Assembly: GCA_965656535.1 (NCBI GenBank)
Contig: CBFHKX010000006.1
Span: 1-64,000 of the forward strand
Direction: 5' to 3'
From: Lishizhenia sp965656535
GTDB taxonomy: Bacteria; Bacteroidota; Bacteroidia; Flavobacteriales_D; Crocinitomicaceae
Length of the DNA: 64,000 nucleotides
Shown one piece after another: positions 63,031 through 64,000 of this stretch. The position numbers were made by a program, and so were the translations under genes. Under the pieces are notes generated by a model. The model saw nothing but the letters and a program-made list of their open reading frames with translations, had not been told where the DNA came from and ran no database searches. The first letter of the stretch is position 1. Each line of letters starts with the position of its first letter.

Positions 63031-64000
63031 TGCAAAAACTAAGAGACATACTTTACAGTACAGCAATAAAACAAGTAATTGGTTCAACCGATGTCAACAT
63101 TAAATCAATTGTGTTTGACTCGCGAAAAGCCAATGCAGATACTGTTTTTGTTGCCATTAAAGGATCTGTTTCTGACGGACATGAATTTATAAAAAACGCA
63201 ATAGAAAAAGGTTGTACAACTATTGTTTGCGAAATGCTCCCTACTGAAATTTTAAATGGAATCAACTACGTAGAAGTAGAAAATTCGCACAGAGCACTAG
63301 CCATTATGGCCAATAATTTCTTTCATGAACCAAGTAAAAAAATAAAGCTCATTGGAATTACGGGTACCAATGGAAAAACGACCACAACTACCCTGCTACA
63401 TAAATTGTTTTCTCAACTTGGCTATAAAGTCGGCCTGCTTTCTACAGTAATTAATAAGATAGGAAATGAAGAGATTAAAGCTACACACACTACGCCAGAT
63501 CCCGTTAGTATAAATGAACTACTTAACGAAATGGTCGAAGCCAACTGCACGCATTGTTTCATGGAAGTAAGCTCTCATGCAATCCATCAAGAAAGAACAG
63601 CAGGTTTAAGCTTTTTAGGTGCAGCTTTTACCAACATTACTCATGATCACTTAGATTATCATAACACATTTAAAGAATACATACATGTAAAAAAGAAGTT
63701 TTTTGATGAATTATCAGAAAATGCCTTTGCACTCACAAACGCAGATGATAAAAACGGACAAGTTATGCTACAAAACTGTAAAGCAAAAAAATACAGTTTC
63801 AGTTTAAAGACAATGGCAGATTACCGTTTAAAAGTATTAGAAAATCAATTTACAGGACTCGTACTTTCGATTGAAGGAACTGAATTATGGTCGAGACTTA
63901 TTGGAGATTTCAATGCATACAACTTACTCACTGTTTATGCTATCGCAGATTTATTGGGAGAAGATAAAGTTCAAACACTTACAGCGTTAAGTACTCTTGA
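63030..64000 (+). CDS. murE: UDP-N-acetylmuramoyl-tripeptide synthetase MurE, N-terminal part
   Basis: An open frame starts with ATG at 63030, overlapping the ftsI stop by one base, and runs to the window end without a stop, so the gene is cut. About 323 residues are visible of a usual 490. MurE adds the third residue to the UDP-MurNAc-dipeptide; the residue added cannot be decided because the C-terminal specificity motif is missing. The N-terminal DSRKANADTVFVAIKG, the P-loop GITGTNGKTTTT (about 109-120) and HTTPDP, plus EVSSHAI and FTNITHDHLDYH, are all MurE motifs. Confidence 0.93.
   Translation, partial: MQKLRDILYSTAIKQVIGSTDVNIKSIVFDSRKANADTVFVAIKGSVSDGHEFIKNAIEKGCTTIVCEMLPTEILNGINYVEVENSHRALAIMANNFFHEPSKKIKLIGITGTNGKTTTTTLLHKLFSQLGYKVGLLSTVINKIGNEEIKATHTTPDPVSINELLNEMVEANCTHCFMEVSSHAIHQERTAGLSFLGAAFTNITHDHLDYHNTFKEYIHVKKKFFDELSENAFALTNADDKNGQVMLQNCKAKKYSFSLKTMADYRLKVLENQFTGLVLSIEGTELWSRLIGDFNAYNLLTVYAIADLLGEDKVQTLTALSTL

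Noticed and set aside
1..64000. CRISPR array, insertion sequence, prophage or integron
   Set aside because: No regularly spaced repeats, transposase, phage structural genes or terminal repeats were seen. XerD is a housekeeping recombinase.

Overview
The window looks like a 64 kb piece of a low-GC chromosome from the phylum Bacteroidota, most likely order Flavobacteriales. The evidence is a PorP/SprF outer-membrane protein of type IX secretion, a secreted protein with a gliding-motility type C-terminal domain, Bacteroidota-style proteins (DUF5686 barrel, FtsL-like protein, PASTA-ended FtsI, DUF6268 barrel), TAnnTTTG promoter elements, and an apparent lack of Shine-Dalgarno sequences. No phage, insertion sequence, CRISPR array or rRNA was seen. 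Most of the window is ordinary core genome, densely packed, with many tail-to-tail gene pairs that touch or overlap at their stop codons.

Layout. 1-6.4 kb: tRNA-Gly, aroQ and xerD head to head, a small secreted helical protein, fabG, miaA, asnB and an unknown exported protein. 6.5-17.5 kb: a glycosyltransferase, lnt, a TetR-like/ABC1-kinase pair, an LpxD-like acyltransferase with an RsbU-like phosphatase, lptB and a DUF5686 outer-membrane protein. 17.6-25.8 kb: tatC, a metallo-beta-lactamase-fold hydrolase, a TauE-like protein with an M20 amidohydrolase, a TPR lipoprotein, folK and sppA. 25.9-30.3 kb: dnaK, rseP and a DUF4412-like protein. 30.4-37.8 kb: a type IX secretion module (large secreted protein, PorP/SprF, PorE-like protein) and a small protein with a hydrophobic tail. 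37.8-45.5 kb: membrane proteins, a GT-C type glycosyltransferase, a DUF255 lipoprotein, an FkbM-like methyltransferase, a SOUL protein and a DUF6268 barrel. 45.7-55.8 kb: tyrS with an acyltransferase, ppx-ppk1, a LuxE-like protein, a PhoB-like two-component pair and a GT28-like protein. 55.8-64 kb: trmB, an alkyltransferase-like protein, an SDR protein, engB and the start of the division/cell wall cluster (mraZ, rsmH, ftsL-like, ftsI, murE cut by the window edge).

The signal I rate highest is non-coding: two copies, about 50 kb apart, of an RNA-like element. Each has a TAnnTTTG promoter element, a shared GTAGGTTAGGTT stretch, and a 16-bp hairpin with a GCCC loop. The stem sequences differ between copies but both pair fully, with a G-U wobble at the same step. 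One copy lies just before miaA, the other before the luxE-like gene. Other second-look items are a sigma-54-like dnaK promoter with repeated TGTCAG boxes, promoter elements placed so close to start codons that the mRNAs may be leaderless, 10-bp-spaced TGG boxes before mraZ, and convergent gene pairs that share a four-base stop signal.
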